Part shown: piece after piece, positions 1 through 7,220 of the stretch
Position numbering within the stretch: position 1 is the stretch's first letter
How the letters are laid out: each line of letters opens with the position of its first letter
DNA from: Oscillospiraceae bacterium
GTDB taxonomy: Bacteria > Bacillota > Clostridia > Oscillospirales > Acutalibacteraceae
Direction: 5' to 3'
NCBI GenBank assembly: GCA_021640185.1
Contig: JAJXDX010000059.1
Location: forward strand, 1 to 8,729
Length of the DNA stretch: 8,729 nucleotides
The notes under the pieces: model-generated
Told to the model about the DNA's origin: nothing
What the model saw: the letters and a program-made list of their open reading frames with translations, nothing else
Databases searched by the model: none
Translations under genes and position numbers: made by a program

Positions 1-522
1 CTTCTGCCGGATCTCGTCGGCGCGCGTGATCAGGTCGTCCGGGCCGAACTGCCGCAGCTCCTGCCGCAGGGCATCCATGCGCGCTTGGCGCTGCGCCTTG
101 ATCTCGGTCAGCGGGTCGCTGCGGCGAAGGGCGGACGCGTCGTCAAGGGTGCCGAGCAGTATTTTGTTCTTCCATTCCTTCGACAGGCTTTGCCCCAGCT
201 GCTCCAGCTGACGCTCAGGGGACAGCTCCACGCCCGCCACGGTCGAATTCTTCGGCGGCGCGGTGAAGCCGGTCGTGCCGCCGGTGCTGCTCTTGGTCGT
301 GCTCCCGGCGGGCACCGCGTAGCGGCTGCCGTCCGTTTCCGTGCTGACACCGACGAACGGGCGCGGGTCGACGAAGCCGCTGTCGGTCACGGTGCCGGCG
401 GCCTTCTGCGCCCGCTCCCGCACCGCGTCGATCACCTGCTGCGACGCGCCCTTCCTGCTGCCGGATGCGGCGCTCTGCCTTGCCCGCAGAGCCACCTGCT
501 CGATCACATCCTTGCTTGCCAT
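1..522 (-). CDS. N-terminus of a probable virion protein (partial, runs off window)
   Basis: ATG at 520-522 with AGGAGG 8 bases upstream opens a frame that stays open to base 1, giving 174 residues without a stop. It begins MASKDVIEQVALRARQSA, has a basic helical segment to about residue 42, then an extended region with FVDPRPFVGVSTETDG (50-65) and a Ser/Thr/Gly/Pro linker (74-95, STTKSSTGGTTG). From about residue 97 it is helical and charged: ELSPERQLEQLGQSLSKEWK, then EIKAQRQARMDALRQELRQF. No enzyme domain is visible in this portion. It lies 21 bases after the putative ejection protein, in the same operon, so a second, probably large, internal or injected virion protein is the simplest reading. 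The rest of the protein is needed for a name; a tail-spike or lysin-bearing protein cannot be excluded. Confidence 0.7.
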   Translation of the reverse strand, partial: MASKDVIEQVALRARQSAASGSRKGASQQVIDAVRERAQKAAGTVTDSGFVDPRPFVGVSTETDGSRYAVPAGSTTKSSTGGTTGFTAPPKNSTVAGVELSPERQLEQLGQSLSKEWKNKILLGTLDDASALRRSDPLTEIKAQRQARMDALRQELRQFGPDDLITRADEIRQK

Positions 523-543
523 CCTGTTCCCTCCTGTGCCGTG

Positions 544-1716
544 TTACAGCCCTGCCGCCTCAGCCATCGCCAGATACTCGTCGTCGGTGAATTTGTCGGC
601 AAGGCTGCGCATGAGCTTTTCCCGCTGCGCGATGTCCTTATAGTTCTCGCGAACGGTGTTTCCCAGTGCGACTGCCGTGATATACCGTTTTTCGGCGCTG
701 GATGCCGAGGCATAGTCCTCATTCTTTGACAGCGCTGCTGTCACTCTGTTGTAGATGGTCTGTGGGCGGTTCGACGAATAATCGTTGATGATCCGTTCGA
801 AAAAATTCTCGTTGTAAAGACTGTTCGTCCCGACGATCTCCTTCGCCTTCATCTTCGCCAGCGTCGCGGTGGGGTCGGTACCGTTCACGGCGGCCTCGGC
901 GATCGCCTCGGCCTGCTGCTCCGAATACCCGTCGTTCATCGCGTTGTTGTAGGCCGTATAATAGGTGTTCGTCTTTTCGTCCCCGGTGGGATAGCGGGCA
1001 TAGGCGGCCGCCCACGCGTTTTTCTCGCTGTAGCCGCCCTTGCTGGTGCTCATCAGCGCCTGCGCGTATTTGCTGCGCGCCTCGCTGTTGTCGCTCTGCT
1101 TCGTCGCGACCTCCATCGCTGCCTTGTACCGGGCCGTTTCCTCGGCCAGCTTTGCCTTGGCGATGTCGGCCGCTGCCTGCTGCTCGGCATGATAGTCCTG
1201 CGATGCGGCGCTGCGTGCGCTGCCGGCCAGACTGTCCAGCGCGTTTTGATACCACGTGTCCGTCGTGCTGCGGGCGTTTGCCTCCTGCTGTGCCTTCTGC
1301 TGTGCTGCGTCGGCCAAGATCTGGTCGATGGCGTTCTGCGCGGCGCGCACATGCTCCTCGCTGCTGCGGCGGCTGGCCGCATCGGCGTTGCCCCGCTGCA
1401 GCGACAGCGCGGTCTGCTGCGTGCGATTGAGGCCGCTGTCGGTCAGTCCGGCGTTGGCCATGCTCTCCGCCAGCTGGCGGCGCTGCACACGCTCGTCAAG
1501 GTCATTGAGGTCGAGCTGCTCGCGCAGCTGCGTCGGCGCATCGTCGATCCGCTGCCGGTATTGCTCCCCGGCGGTCTGCGCGCCGCGGTCGATCGCATCG
1601 CCGAGGGCGGCCAGCGTCTGATCGTCCTGCTGCCGCCTGCGGCTGTACTGTTCGTCGAGCTGTGCCTTCCCCTTGTCGTAGTAGCTTTGGAACAGCTCGT
1701 CCGTCCGGTTGGCCAT
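544..1716 (-). CDS. Helical Ala/Gln-rich protein, candidate internal virion (ejection) protein
   Basis: This 390-residue protein starts at ATG 1714-1716, sharing one base with the preceding stop (TGATG), with GGGAG upstream. The frame continues above this point, but that part is a shadow of the nozzle gene. Residues 1-220 are strongly helical and coiled-coil-like, very rich in Ala, Gln, Asp and Arg. A recognisable turn, SMANAGLTDSGLNRTQQTAL (85-104), interrupts the helices; a short 'ANAGLTDSGLNRTQQ'-type segment is common in Firmicutes phage virion proteins near the end of the head cluster. Residues 225-390 are different: GGYSEKNAWAAAYARYPTGD, NDGYSEQQAEAIAEAA, and a final DKFTDDEYLAMAEAAGL, each with a GYSE or aromatic-acidic turn. 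Location after the nozzle and composition resemble ejection proteins of T7- and P22-like phages. A tail-associated structural role is the alternative. Confidence 0.6.
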   Translation of the reverse strand: MANRTDELFQSYYDKGKAQLDEQYSRRRQQDDQTLAALGDAIDRGAQTAGEQYRQRIDDAPTQLREQLDLNDLDERVQRRQLAESMANAGLTDSGLNRTQQTALSLQRGNADAASRRSSEEHVRAAQNAIDQILADAAQQKAQQEANARSTTDTWYQNALDSLAGSARSAASQDYHAEQQAAADIAKAKLAEETARYKAAMEVATKQSDNSEARSKYAQALMSTSKGGYSEKNAWAAAYARYPTGDEKTNTYYTAYNNAMNDGYSEQQAEAIAEAAVNGTDPTATLAKMKAKEIVGTNSLYNENFFERIINDYSSNRPQTIYNRVTAALSKNEDYASASSAEKRYITAVALGNTVRENYKDIAQREKLMRSLADKFTDDEYLAMAEAAGL

Positions 1717-3848
1717 CAGCGCATCACTCCCTGCATTTGATAGTACAGCACCAGCCGGTCGATCGCCATCGTGCCGGTGCTGGAAAAGCGCAGCCCGAAC
1801 ACGGCCGCGCGGTTGATGTTCGGCGTCAGCCGCCGTAGCGTCATGCCGTCCGTGCCGCCGTCGCCGGTGTTCTCCGCCCGCCAAATGTCCTCACACACGC
1901 CGTTTTCGGTCACGTAGTCCACCCGGACGTTCGTGCCCGCCTCGTCGGACAGGCCGAAATACAGCTGCTTGACGGCCTTCCTCCGGTCCGGCCGGCCGAA
2001 GTCGAACCGTTTCGTGGCAAAGCTGCTCTCGATCCGGTCGCCGTCGTCCGTCGTGCCGGACAGGTCGAACAGTATCCATGTCCCGTCGGCCGCGTTTTGG
2101 CACAGCAGGCGCACCGTTTCGCCGTCGGATACCGCACCGACCCACGCCGCGTCCTCGCGCGTCAGTGTCCAGAGGTACCACGGCAGCAGGCGGGTCGCCT
2201 TTTTCTCGCTGCTGTAGTAGGCATAGCTTTGGAACGCACTGTTGCCCGCATCGAGCAGATAGAGCGTGTCCCCGGCCAGCAGCGTGTAATACCCGCTGTA
2301 TTCCCCGGCGATGGCCCCCGTCAGCTCGGCGCGGCTGTGCCGCTCCAAGCGCGGACGGATGCGCGCCGTGATGTCGCGCACGTTGCGCTCGCTCCACTGG
2401 TTGACCGTCGGCATCATGTAGATATGCGCGTCGCTGCTTGCCCACACCAAGCGGTTGTTGACCAGCCGGATGCTGTCCGGGCAGTCGCAGCCGATCGATG
2501 GGTGCAGCGGCGTGATCGGGAAGGTCGCCCCGGCGGCCGCCACGTCGACCACCCGCCCGGCCGCGACGTCGTCGGAGCTGTAGCCGGAACCGGCCACGTA
2601 CTGCGCCGAATAGATCTCGTGCGGCTTGAAGATCACGAGCAGGTCGGCCTGCTTGCCGAAGCTGGTGACCGGCTGGTCGGCATCGCCGATGTAGGCATAG
2701 TTGTTCTCCGGGAAATACAGCGGCCGATCGACGTCGCTCCAGCAGACGAGGTTCGGCTTCTGCGGGTCGCCGCACACGAACAGGCGCGTGCCGCCGCCGA
2801 TGCCGCTGCGGTCGCCGCCGAACCACGTGCAGCGCGTCATGCGGCAGATCGTTTCCAGCTGGCCGTCCGTGGTCTTGCTGGCCGTCACGGTGAGGTTGTT
2901 GCTGCGCACGAAGGGGAGATGGACGGTCATCGCCGGGTCGGACCCGGTCGTTTTTCCGGCCAGCGCCTTGACGCTGACGATGCCCTTGATGCTGTCGAGC
3001 ATGATCGTGATCGAGCAGTTGTTGTAGCTGCTGTCCACGCCCAGCTGATCGGCCGTCACCGCCGTGTATCCGCTGATCTTGTCGTCCATGATCCGGGTCA
3101 GGTCCTTCGTCACGGTCGTGCCGTCCGCCATCAGGATCTCGACCGTGGCCGCCCACGCGTGCGGTTTCGTGTCCAGTTGCTGTGCGGGCAGCCAGAACTC
3201 GTCGTTCTCGCCGTCGGTGGTGAAGGAACACTTGAACTTGGGCGTCAGCATATTGTAGCCCTCGAACAGCACGCCGCTGACCCGTGTGCCGCGCTCGCTC
3301 TCGCTCATGGCGGATGCCGGCTTGCCATTGACCATCACGGTCGGGATATACGGCTCGGCATCCTCCAGCGCGCCCGTCGCGCTCTGCTGCAGGATGCGGC
3401 CGCCGTCGAGGAAGAAATAATATTTGCTGCCCGCCGTGCTGCTCGCCTTCACGCCCATGCAGCTGGGCAGTTCGCCGTCGATCTTCTGCAGGTCGTGGAT
3501 CTGCCCGAGGGCGGTCAGCCCGCCGTCGATGCTCAGGCTGTAGCCGTAAAACGACACGGCGCCGCCGCTCTCGCGCATCTGGCCGAGCAGCTGCTCCCGT
3601 TCGCCGATCGCGTTGTGGCTGACGAACACGGCGTGGCCGCCGGTCGCCCCGGCGGGCAGTGCGCCGGTGTCCAGCTTATGCAGCCCCGGCCGGGTGCGCA
3701 GCGCGCCGCGCTCCCACCAAACGTTCTCCGCCTCGGTCAGCTGGTCGTCCTCCACCCGCTCCGGCGGGTCGATCAGGTTCACGCCGCCGGAGAGCTGCGG
3801 CACCTCCACGCGGTATTTCTCGTTTTTGTTCATTGCCGGATAGCGCAT
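1716..3848 (-). CDS. Putative tail nozzle / hub (packaged-DNA stabilisation) protein
   Basis: This 710-residue protein is rich in beta-strand, Gly, Asp and aromatic residues with no signal or membrane segment. Its N-terminus (residues ~18-56: LSGGVNLIDPPERVEDDQLT, then NVWWERGALRTRPGL) matches the 'GG-x-N-x-x-D-x-P ... Q-x-x-x-x-x-N ... RGAL-x-x-R-G' opening of podovirus tail tubular protein B/nozzle and related stabilisation proteins. Residues 355-415 hold a repeat-like block (RLFVCGDPQKPN, WSDVDRPLYFP, IGDADQPVTSFG, LLVIFKPHEIYS) of the kind seen in beta-propeller tail proteins. The C-terminus ends IDRLVLYYQMQG. It should sit below portal and connector and close the DNA channel. The ATG at 3848 has AAGGAGG 9 bases upstream; the later in-frame ATG (residue 6) is less well placed. 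The fold call is by memory of the family, hence moderate certainty. Confidence 0.65.
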   Translation of the reverse strand: MRYPAMNKNEKYRVEVPQLSGGVNLIDPPERVEDDQLTEAENVWWERGALRTRPGLHKLDTGALPAGATGGHAVFVSHNAIGEREQLLGQMRESGGAVSFYGYSLSIDGGLTALGQIHDLQKIDGELPSCMGVKASSTAGSKYYFFLDGGRILQQSATGALEDAEPYIPTVMVNGKPASAMSESERGTRVSGVLFEGYNMLTPKFKCSFTTDGENDEFWLPAQQLDTKPHAWAATVEILMADGTTVTKDLTRIMDDKISGYTAVTADQLGVDSSYNNCSITIMLDSIKGIVSVKALAGKTTGSDPAMTVHLPFVRSNNLTVTASKTTDGQLETICRMTRCTWFGGDRSGIGGGTRLFVCGDPQKPNLVCWSDVDRPLYFPENNYAYIGDADQPVTSFGKQADLLVIFKPHEIYSAQYVAGSGYSSDDVAAGRVVDVAAAGATFPITPLHPSIGCDCPDSIRLVNNRLVWASSDAHIYMMPTVNQWSERNVRDITARIRPRLERHSRAELTGAIAGEYSGYYTLLAGDTLYLLDAGNSAFQSYAYYSSEKKATRLLPWYLWTLTREDAAWVGAVSDGETVRLLCQNAADGTWILFDLSGTTDDGDRIESSFATKRFDFGRPDRRKAVKQLYFGLSDEAGTNVRVDYVTENGVCEDIWRAENTGDGGTDGMTLRRLTPNINRAAVFGLRFSSTGTMAIDRLVLYYQMQGVMR

Positions 3849-3863
3849 CGCCGTCGTCCTCCT

Positions 3864-5687
3864 TTATCCAAGCTGTGATAGCACCTGTGCCTGCTGCTCC
3901 GGGGTCATGGCCGCGTAGGCTTGCCGGTATTCCTCCGGCAGCGCAGCCAGCACCTCGTCCTGCGTCGGCTGTGCCGTCTGCTGCTCCGGTTGCATGGCTG
4001 TCTGTGCGGCCGCTCGTTCCTGCGCCTCTCGGTATTCCCGCACAAGGCCGGACTGGTCGGGGATGATACCGCGCGGCAGACGCTCGAGGTATTGCAGCGG
4101 ATCGATGATCTTCGCGCCGAGCAGGTTGTCCAGCGTCGCGATCGTCTGGCTCTCGCTCCAGATGCCCGCTGCGCCGACGTCCACGCGCGTGGAGATCAGC
4201 AGATCGTGATACTGTGCGCCGTCGAACGGCAGATACCAGTCGCCGCGCCGGTCGCTGATCCGGATCTGCCGCTTGCCGTACATCGTCACCCAGACCTCCG
4301 CCCAGATCCGCGCCACGTCCTCGACGAAGCTGTAAAACCGGTTCTGCAGCAGCTGCATCGGCATCGTCGCCGCGTCGCGCACGGCGATGATGGCGGACAT
4401 ATTGTCCGGCCGCATATTGCCCAGTGCGGCGTCGTTCGCGCCGCTTTGGCTGAGGGTATTCGCGATCAGGCTGGAGATCAGCTGCTCGAACTGCGGCGAG
4501 AAGTTCGGCGGCGTGACATAGCTGATCGCCTGCGAGGGGCTGCCGCCCGATCCGTATACGCTGATGATCTCGCCGGGGTCGTTCGTCACCTCGTTCGTCA
4601 CGAGGTCTTTGTCCACGATCATTTTCGGCATACCGAGGCTCATCACCGCCCATGCGGCGGCGGTGTTCGCCCGGTTGATCGCGATCTGGTTCGGGACGAG
4701 GTTCGTGATCTCGCTGTCGCCGTAGGCGCAGCTCTGCCGTTCCTCCCAGCGCATGACGGCCAGCGGGTACAGCCGCAGGCGGGTGTCCCACGCCTTGCGT
4801 ACCGTCGCCTTGCCGCAGGTCACGACCGCAAGGATGCGGTAGCTCGTGCCGTCGTCGTTCCATTCGCGGTACAGTTTCGTCAGGCAGACGGCCTTTTTCT
4901 CCTCGCCCGGCTCATTGTCCGCTCGGTCGCCGGCCTCGTATTCCTTGTCTGCGTCGGCCGCGATGCTCTCGATCTCCGCCGCCGGACGGTGGGCACGCCG
5001 CATCTCGCGGCGGATGTCCTCCACGCTGCGGCGCTGCGCGATCAGGATGTACGGCTGCTCCTGCACGTCCCGGCCGGCCGTGTCGCCGAAATAGACGTTC
5101 TCGATCGGCAGCACCTCGCACCGGATGTCGCCGGTGATCGGCGCCGTGCGCCCTTCGTCGGCATACAGGCCGGTGCGCACGCGCTCGTCCCAGTACGTAT
5201 AAAGCACGCCCGTGCCGCCGATGTAGGCGTTGCGCAGCACGGTGCTTTTTTTGTCGTCGAATTTCAGGCGTTCGGCCGTCACGCGGAAATAGTCGCTCAT
5301 CGCGCCCATGATCAGGTTGATGCGGTCGCCCTCGGTCAGTGCGGCCAGCTCCTCATCTTCTCCCGCGGCCAGCCGGTCGCGCTCATCGGCGATGCTCTGT
5401 CGGCTCGCCTCCGTGTACGGCACGCCGTCGGCCGAATAGCTGACCGAAACGTCCGCCCCGGCCACCATCGCCATTTTATAGTCACCGATCCGGCGGATGA
5501 CGTTGTGCTGCAGCAGCGGCCGGTCGCTGCCGGTCTGCGCGCCTGCCCACTGGTCGCCCGCCCAGAACCGCTCGTTTTTCTTGTTCTGCTTATACAGTCC
5601 ATCCCGGCCAAGGGAGGTTTTATATTCGATCCCCTGCCGGTATTCCCGCTCCACGCGGACGGGGTCGTCCCATCGCTCGTCTGCCAC
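3864..5687 (-). CDS. Portal protein (P22-like size class)
   Basis: This 607-residue protein should form the dodecameric ring at one capsid vertex through which terminase loads DNA. The start chosen is GTG at 5685-5687, because GGAGG at 5696-5700 stands 8 bases upstream; a TTG at 5705 would put the start above the binding site and overlap the connector stop. Visible landmarks: FWAGDQW (41-47), LLQHNVIRRIGDYKMAMVAG (58-77), the hallmark YGDSEITNLVPNQIAINRAN (322-341), a stem/wing-type segment SGANDAALGNM...SAIIAVRDAA (415-440), and the helix FYSFVEDVARIWAEVWV (451-467). The C-terminal ~55 residues are Gln/Ala/Glu-rich (QPEQQTAQPTQ) and probably form the barrel or a flexible tail. The length and N-terminal WAGDQW fit P22-type portals. 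It lies after capsid and connector, an uncommon place. Confidence 0.9.
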   Translation of the reverse strand: MADERWDDPVRVEREYRQGIEYKTSLGRDGLYKQNKKNERFWAGDQWAGAQTGSDRPLLQHNVIRRIGDYKMAMVAGADVSVSYSADGVPYTEASRQSIADERDRLAAGEDEELAALTEGDRINLIMGAMSDYFRVTAERLKFDDKKSTVLRNAYIGGTGVLYTYWDERVRTGLYADEGRTAPITGDIRCEVLPIENVYFGDTAGRDVQEQPYILIAQRRSVEDIRREMRRAHRPAAEIESIAADADKEYEAGDRADNEPGEEKKAVCLTKLYREWNDDGTSYRILAVVTCGKATVRKAWDTRLRLYPLAVMRWEERQSCAYGDSEITNLVPNQIAINRANTAAAWAVMSLGMPKMIVDKDLVTNEVTNDPGEIISVYGSGGSPSQAISYVTPPNFSPQFEQLISSLIANTLSQSGANDAALGNMRPDNMSAIIAVRDAATMPMQLLQNRFYSFVEDVARIWAEVWVTMYGKRQIRISDRRGDWYLPFDGAQYHDLLISTRVDVGAAGIWSESQTIATLDNLLGAKIIDPLQYLERLPRGIIPDQSGLVREYREAQERAAAQTAMQPEQQTAQPTQDEVLAALPEEYRQAYAAMTPEQQAQVLSQLG

Positions 5688-5695
5688 GGTATCTC

Positions 5696-5701
5696 CCTCC
5701 C
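5696..5701 (-). promoter_or_regulatory. Ribosome binding site that fixes the portal GTG start
   Basis: The minus strand reads GGGAGG here, 8 bases before the GTG at 5685-5687. A TTG at 5703-5705 in the same frame lies upstream of this site and has none of its own. The portal therefore probably begins at GTG, 14 bases after the connector stop. Confidence 0.7.
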
Positions 5702-6073
5702 TCAATCCGTCGGCACCGGCAGGACATCCGACACCCGTTCGGCCGGGTGCCGGATGCTGCCGCGCTTTTGGTTGTACATCGCTGCCATGAGCTGCTGGTT
5801 ATCGCCGTCGCCCTCGCTTTGCGCAAGCAGCATGGCCAGCCCGTACGGCAGCACGGCTGCGGCGGTGTGACCGCTGACCGGCAGCTCGTCGGTGAGGGCA
5901 TCGAGCGTTTGGATCTCTTTGCCCTCGATCGGCAGCACGTCGGACAGCAGCAGGTCGATCAGCGTCAGACCGCGCCTCCACAGCTCGGCCGTCTGTGTAC
6001 GGTCAATCTCGCCGCGCGGATCGGTATAACTCAGCAGACGCAGCGCCCGCTGCATCAGCGCATCTCCGGTCAT
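5702..6073 (-). CDS. Putative head-tail connector/adaptor protein, 123 aa
   Basis: The protein is mostly helical and of the size of gp6-like/P22 gp4-like adaptors that ring the portal after packaging. The N-terminus (MTGDALMQRALRLLSYTD) and a second helix (ELWRRGLTLIDLLLSDVLP, residues 30-48) are followed by VLPYGLAMLLAQSEGDGDNQQ (residues 74-94, quoted in part as LPYGLAMLLA) and a final MYNQKRG. The 'L-x-Y-G-x-A-x-x-L-A ... G-D' followed by 'x-YN-x-x-R' pattern is familiar from small connector proteins next to phage capsid genes. It has a near-perfect AAAGGAGGT site (6082-6090) 8 bases before the ATG. Position directly after the capsid and before the portal supports the role. No catalytic motif is present. 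The family assignment is tentative; an alternative is an uncharacterised structural protein. Confidence 0.58.
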   Translation of the reverse strand: MTGDALMQRALRLLSYTDPRGEIDRTQTAELWRRGLTLIDLLLSDVLPIEGKEIQTLDALTDELPVSGHTAAAVLPYGLAMLLAQSEGDGDNQQLMAAMYNQKRGSIRHPAERVSDVLPVPTD

Positions 6074-6092
6074 GCGGTCACACCTCCTTTCG

Positions 6093-7043
6093 TCACGCCT
6101 CGATGTAGGCGTACACCGCGCCCTCGCGCTTCTTCGGCACGAGCATATCGAAATAGATCCGGTAGTCGATCTTGTACGCGTCGGCGGTAAGGTTCTCGCC
6201 CGGCGAGAAGATGCGCACCTTCTCGGTCTTTTTCACCAGCCCGCCGATGTTCTTCGGCACGATGATCAGGCCGACGCCCTTGGCGCCGGAGGCCGGGACG
6301 AAACCGCCCGGCTTCTGGTTCGTGCCGGAGCTTCCGGACGTGTCGGTCTTGCCGTCATAGAAGGTGAACGAGTTCTTCATGCGGTCGGACGCGACCGGCA
6401 GCAGGGCGCAGCCGTTGATGGACTTGACCTGCGTGGTCAGCTCGCCGCGCTTGAAGTCGCTCGTCAGGATCTGCCGCGTGAAGGCGGTGGAGTTGTTCAG
6501 CGCCGCCCAGAACGTCGGGCTGACGAACGCGACCAGCTCGGTGCCGTCGAAACCGCACGCCTCCTGCACGCCCATCAGCGCTTTGTTGAACATCTTGTAG
6601 CAGTCCGCCTCCAGCGTGCTGCCCGAACCGATGCTCACGGTGTGGCTCTTGGTGCTCGCGAGGGCAGCGAGCTTCGAGAGGACGTAGGCGTCCACCTCCG
6701 GTACGACCTTCGTGCGCACGAACTCGCCGGCCACCTGACCGGCAAGGTTCGCCACGCCCACCTCGTCGTTGTCCTGCGCGTCGATCTGGAAGGTGCGGCC
6801 GCGGTCCATGGTCAGGGTGTAGGTCTTTCTGGCGACCGTCACGCCGCCCTGCGGGAACCCGCCGTCGCGGTCATAGTCGCCAAGGCCGTCCATCACGACG
6901 TCCGGGATGCTCACGGTCTTTGCGCCGACGAATTTCGCGCCCAGCGCGTTGTCGGCAAGGAAGCCGGTCACGGCCTTCTGTACGATGGCCTTGTCCAGTT
7001 CCTCGGTCATTTTCGTTGCCATGGCAAGGGTGTTGATGCTCAT
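6093..7043 (-). CDS. Major capsid protein (HK97-fold type)
   Basis: This 316-residue protein is the main shell subunit. The recognisable signature is at residues ~41-95: a KTVSIPDVVMDGLGDYDRDGG stretch in two parts, then VTVARKTYTLTMDRGRTFQID and AQDNDE. This order is typical of a common Firmicutes phage coat family with the HK97 fold, matching the N-arm, E-loop and following strand. Residues 98-130 give a long helix (GEFVRTKVVPEVDAYVLSKL) as in the spine helix. FVSPTFWAALNN (173-184) and the C-terminal YKIDYRIYFDMLVPKK (290-305) are also usual. Residues ~231-250 are a Gly/Ser/Thr-rich surface loop. No N-terminal delta-like domain is present, and the length matches a mature coat, so proteolytic trimming is not needed. 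Start: ATG with AAAAGGAG 9 bases upstream. Confidence 0.92.
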   Translation of the reverse strand: MSINTLAMATKMTEELDKAIVQKAVTGFLADNALGAKFVGAKTVSIPDVVMDGLGDYDRDGGFPQGGVTVARKTYTLTMDRGRTFQIDAQDNDEVGVANLAGQVAGEFVRTKVVPEVDAYVLSKLAALASTKSHTVSIGSGSTLEADCYKMFNKALMGVQEACGFDGTELVAFVSPTFWAALNNSTAFTRQILTSDFKRGELTTQVKSINGCALLPVASDRMKNSFTFYDGKTDTSGSSGTNQKPGGFVPASGAKGVGLIIVPKNIGGLVKKTEKVRIFSPGENLTADAYKIDYRIYFDMLVPKKREGAVYAYIEA

Positions 7044-7207
7044 GCTTTATCGCTCCTTTTCTCGTCTTTCATCGGTTTTTGTTTCGGCTGTTTCGGTCGG
7101 TCGGTCCGCTCGGTATAGCCCAGCTCCAGCAGTTCGCTGCGCTTGTGCTCGCTCGCCGTCTGGCGGTGGGCGTTGCCGGTCGGTGACCACAGGTCATAGA
7201 CGGCCAT
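7040..7207 (-). CDS. Small basic protein, 55 aa, coupled to the capsid gene
   Basis: This short gene fills the gap between scaffold and capsid. Reading 7207 down gives MAVYDLWSPTGNAH..., with a core HKRSELLELGYTER, then a Lys/Pro/Gln-rich end (PKQPKQKP) and a charged C-terminus. An AAAGGAG site at 7214-7220 is 6 bases from the ATG and overlaps the scaffold stop. The TGA at 7040-7042 overlaps the capsid ATG (ATGA), and the capsid ribosome binding site lies inside this gene, so it should couple translation of capsid to scaffold. A competing ATG at 7212 in another frame sits too close to the same site and gives an Arg/Thr/Trp-rich peptide that looks like a shadow. The pattern 'aromatic-x-P-x-G ... 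ELL-x-x-GY' suggests a small folded domain. No function is recognised. Confidence 0.72.
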   Translation of the reverse strand: MAVYDLWSPTGNAHRQTASEHKRSELLELGYTERTDRPKQPKQKPMKDEKRSDKA

Positions 7208-7213
7208 GTCATG

Positions 7214-7220
7214 CTCCTTT
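7214..7220 (-). promoter_or_regulatory. Ribosome binding site for the 55-residue gene
   Basis: AAAGGAG on the minus strand ends 6 bases before the ATG at 7205-7207 and overlaps the scaffold stop codon (7220-7222). It is only 1 base from the ATG at 7212 in a different frame, so it selects the lower start. Confidence 0.65.

Noticed and set aside
523..543. Possible terminator or promoter in the largest intergenic gap
   Set aside because: Only 21 bases, fully used by the next gene's ribosome binding site; no stem-loop followed by a T-run is seen there or in any other gap.
1717..1884. Upstream extension of the 390-residue gene to position 1884
   Set aside because: The extra 56 residues are His/Arg/Ala-rich and lie wholly inside the nozzle gene; the ATG at 1716 has a binding site and the usual stop-start overlap.
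1891..4863. Long minus-strand frames at 1891-3231 and 3676-4863 overlapping nozzle and portal
   Set aside because: They are Arg/Gly/His-rich shifted-frame shadows of the real genes on the same strand, without binding sites or recognisable motifs.
2097..5870. Two very long plus-strand open frames (2097-3878 and 3921-5870), antisense to the nozzle and portal genes
   Set aside because: They read as Arg/Ala/Val/His-rich proteins with no motif, have no ribosome binding sites, and follow from third-position GC bias in the true genes opposite.
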